Shown here piece after piece: positions 63,522 to 64,000 of a stretch of 64,000 nt of DNA (positions are counted from its first letter, which is position 1; each line of letters begins with the position of its first letter). Source of the stretch: Macrosoma leucophasiata (taxonomy: Eukaryota; Arthropoda; Insecta; Lepidoptera; Hedylidae); the NCBI GenBank assembly GCA_036365455.1, contig JAWQUS010000011.1, positions 268,001 to 332,000 of the forward strand, read 5' to 3'. The notes beneath the pieces are model-generated. The model saw nothing but the letters and a program-made list of their open reading frames with translations. It was not told the DNA's origin and made no database searches. The position numbers and the translations under genes are program-made.

Positions 63522-63805
63522 ACTACTGTTGGTAGAGGTCCAGTGACGAAACTCGCTGGCGTAGGCGCCACCGCATTACCTAATCTACTTGCCATTACAT
63601 AATTCCGTTCAACGCTATCGTGTTCCGGTCAGGTGATAATGTATGGTCCTGTAATTTCGGGCACAGAGGCACGACATTTGAGGAGTGGCAACGCATTTAC
63701 ATTGAAATCTCTACATGTTATGTAGATGTCTATAGGCTACGACGAGGCACAGTATCACTTACCATCAATGTGAACTGTATGCATGTTTGCCACTTCATGG
63801 ATAAT
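63522..63805 (+). repeat. family A element, near full length (subfamily 2)
   Basis: Sense plus: TGTTGGTAGAGGTCCAGTGA, GGCGTAGGCGCCACCGCATT, CTATCGTGTTCCGGTCAGGT, CTGTAATTTCGGGCACAGAG, GTAGATGTCTATAGGCTACG, GTTTGCCACTTCATGGATAA. Confidence 0.9.
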
Positions 63806-64000
63806 TAAAATAAATAGATACACTGTCACTTCTTTTAAATTATGTATCAGCAACTCAACTTATAGTTACCTACAAAAAATAAAAGTTTATTTCATTTGTT
63901 AAATATAAACTATATCTAATCAATTGGCAACATGATGGAATTTTCTAGAACATTTAAGTAAATATCATACATTTGAAGTCGCTAATAATAAAGCTCAACT
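63806..64000. other. no feature recognised
   Basis: AT-rich end of the window with no gene or repeat match. Confidence 0.4.

Noticed and set aside
1..64000. piRNA cluster from repeat orientation
   Set aside because: About two thirds of family A copies share one orientation, which is not strong enough, and other families are mixed; small-RNA data would be needed.

Overview
The window looks like gene-poor, repeat-dense intergenic or intronic DNA of a lepidopteran insect, probably a moth. It is AT-rich eukaryotic DNA with no operon-like gene layout. It carries Helitrons that begin TC, end CTAG and sit between A and T. It also has tRNA-headed SINEs with perfect A and B boxes, remnants of non-LTR retrotransposons, and interspersed repeats of a kind I know from moth and butterfly genomes (for example the 'GGGTTCCGTA...ACTCGCACTTGGCCG' element and the 'GGACGTCCACTGCTGGACAAAG' LINE tail). 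I found no convincing host protein-coding gene, true tRNA gene or CRISPR array. Nearly all open frames are short chance frames or lie in repeats.

Repeat families, named here for convenience. Family A is the dominant repeat: about 35 copies or fragments, full length near 280-290 bp. Its poly(A) end follows '...TGCCACTTTCATTACAT', so I use that as the sense direction; it exists in at least two subfamilies. Family B is a roughly 320 bp SINE with a pol III-type tRNA head and a tail ending 'GGCGTGAAGTTACGT'. Family C is a second tRNA-headed SINE. Family D is a third tRNA-like element, one copy of which still folds as a cloverleaf. Family E is a LINE 3' tail. There are six Helitrons, several MITEs with clear terminal inverted repeats (7.5, 38.5, 45.7, 51.0, 57.9 and 60.0 kb) and remnants of at least three LINE lineages (14.4-16.0, 50.9-51.2, 52.0, 53.3 and 53.9-54.4 kb).

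Layout. 0-13 kb: scattered A, B, C, D and E copies and two small Helitrons, then a GC-rich block at 12.7-13.4 kb. 13.9-18.5 kb: two locally duplicated non-coding units, the first broken by a LINE. 19.5-21.2 kb: a composite Helitron holding other repeats and a GGT minisatellite. 23.8-25.75 kb: a unit of about 200 bp repeated three to four times. 26-40 kb: mostly unique AT-rich DNA with scattered SINEs and one striking hairpin. 41.0-42.3 kb: a three-copy, ATTA-rich unit. 47.8 kb: a small unassigned ORF, the only open frame that looks somewhat protein-like outside transposons. 50.9-54.6 kb: LINE remnants and a perfect 39-bp hairpin. 54.6-64 kb: more A copies and two MITEs with long terminal repeats.

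The elements do not form a pathway; they are layers of insertion. Nested cases give a relative order: A into B at 29.2 kb, a MITE into A at 45.7 kb, a LINE into A at 53.9 kb and a MITE into a LINE tail at 51.05 kb. The most distinctive signal is the repeated appearance of fold-back inverted duplications with very short loops, at least four of them inside repeats whose sister copies lack them. Next in interest are the local multi-copy non-coding arrays.
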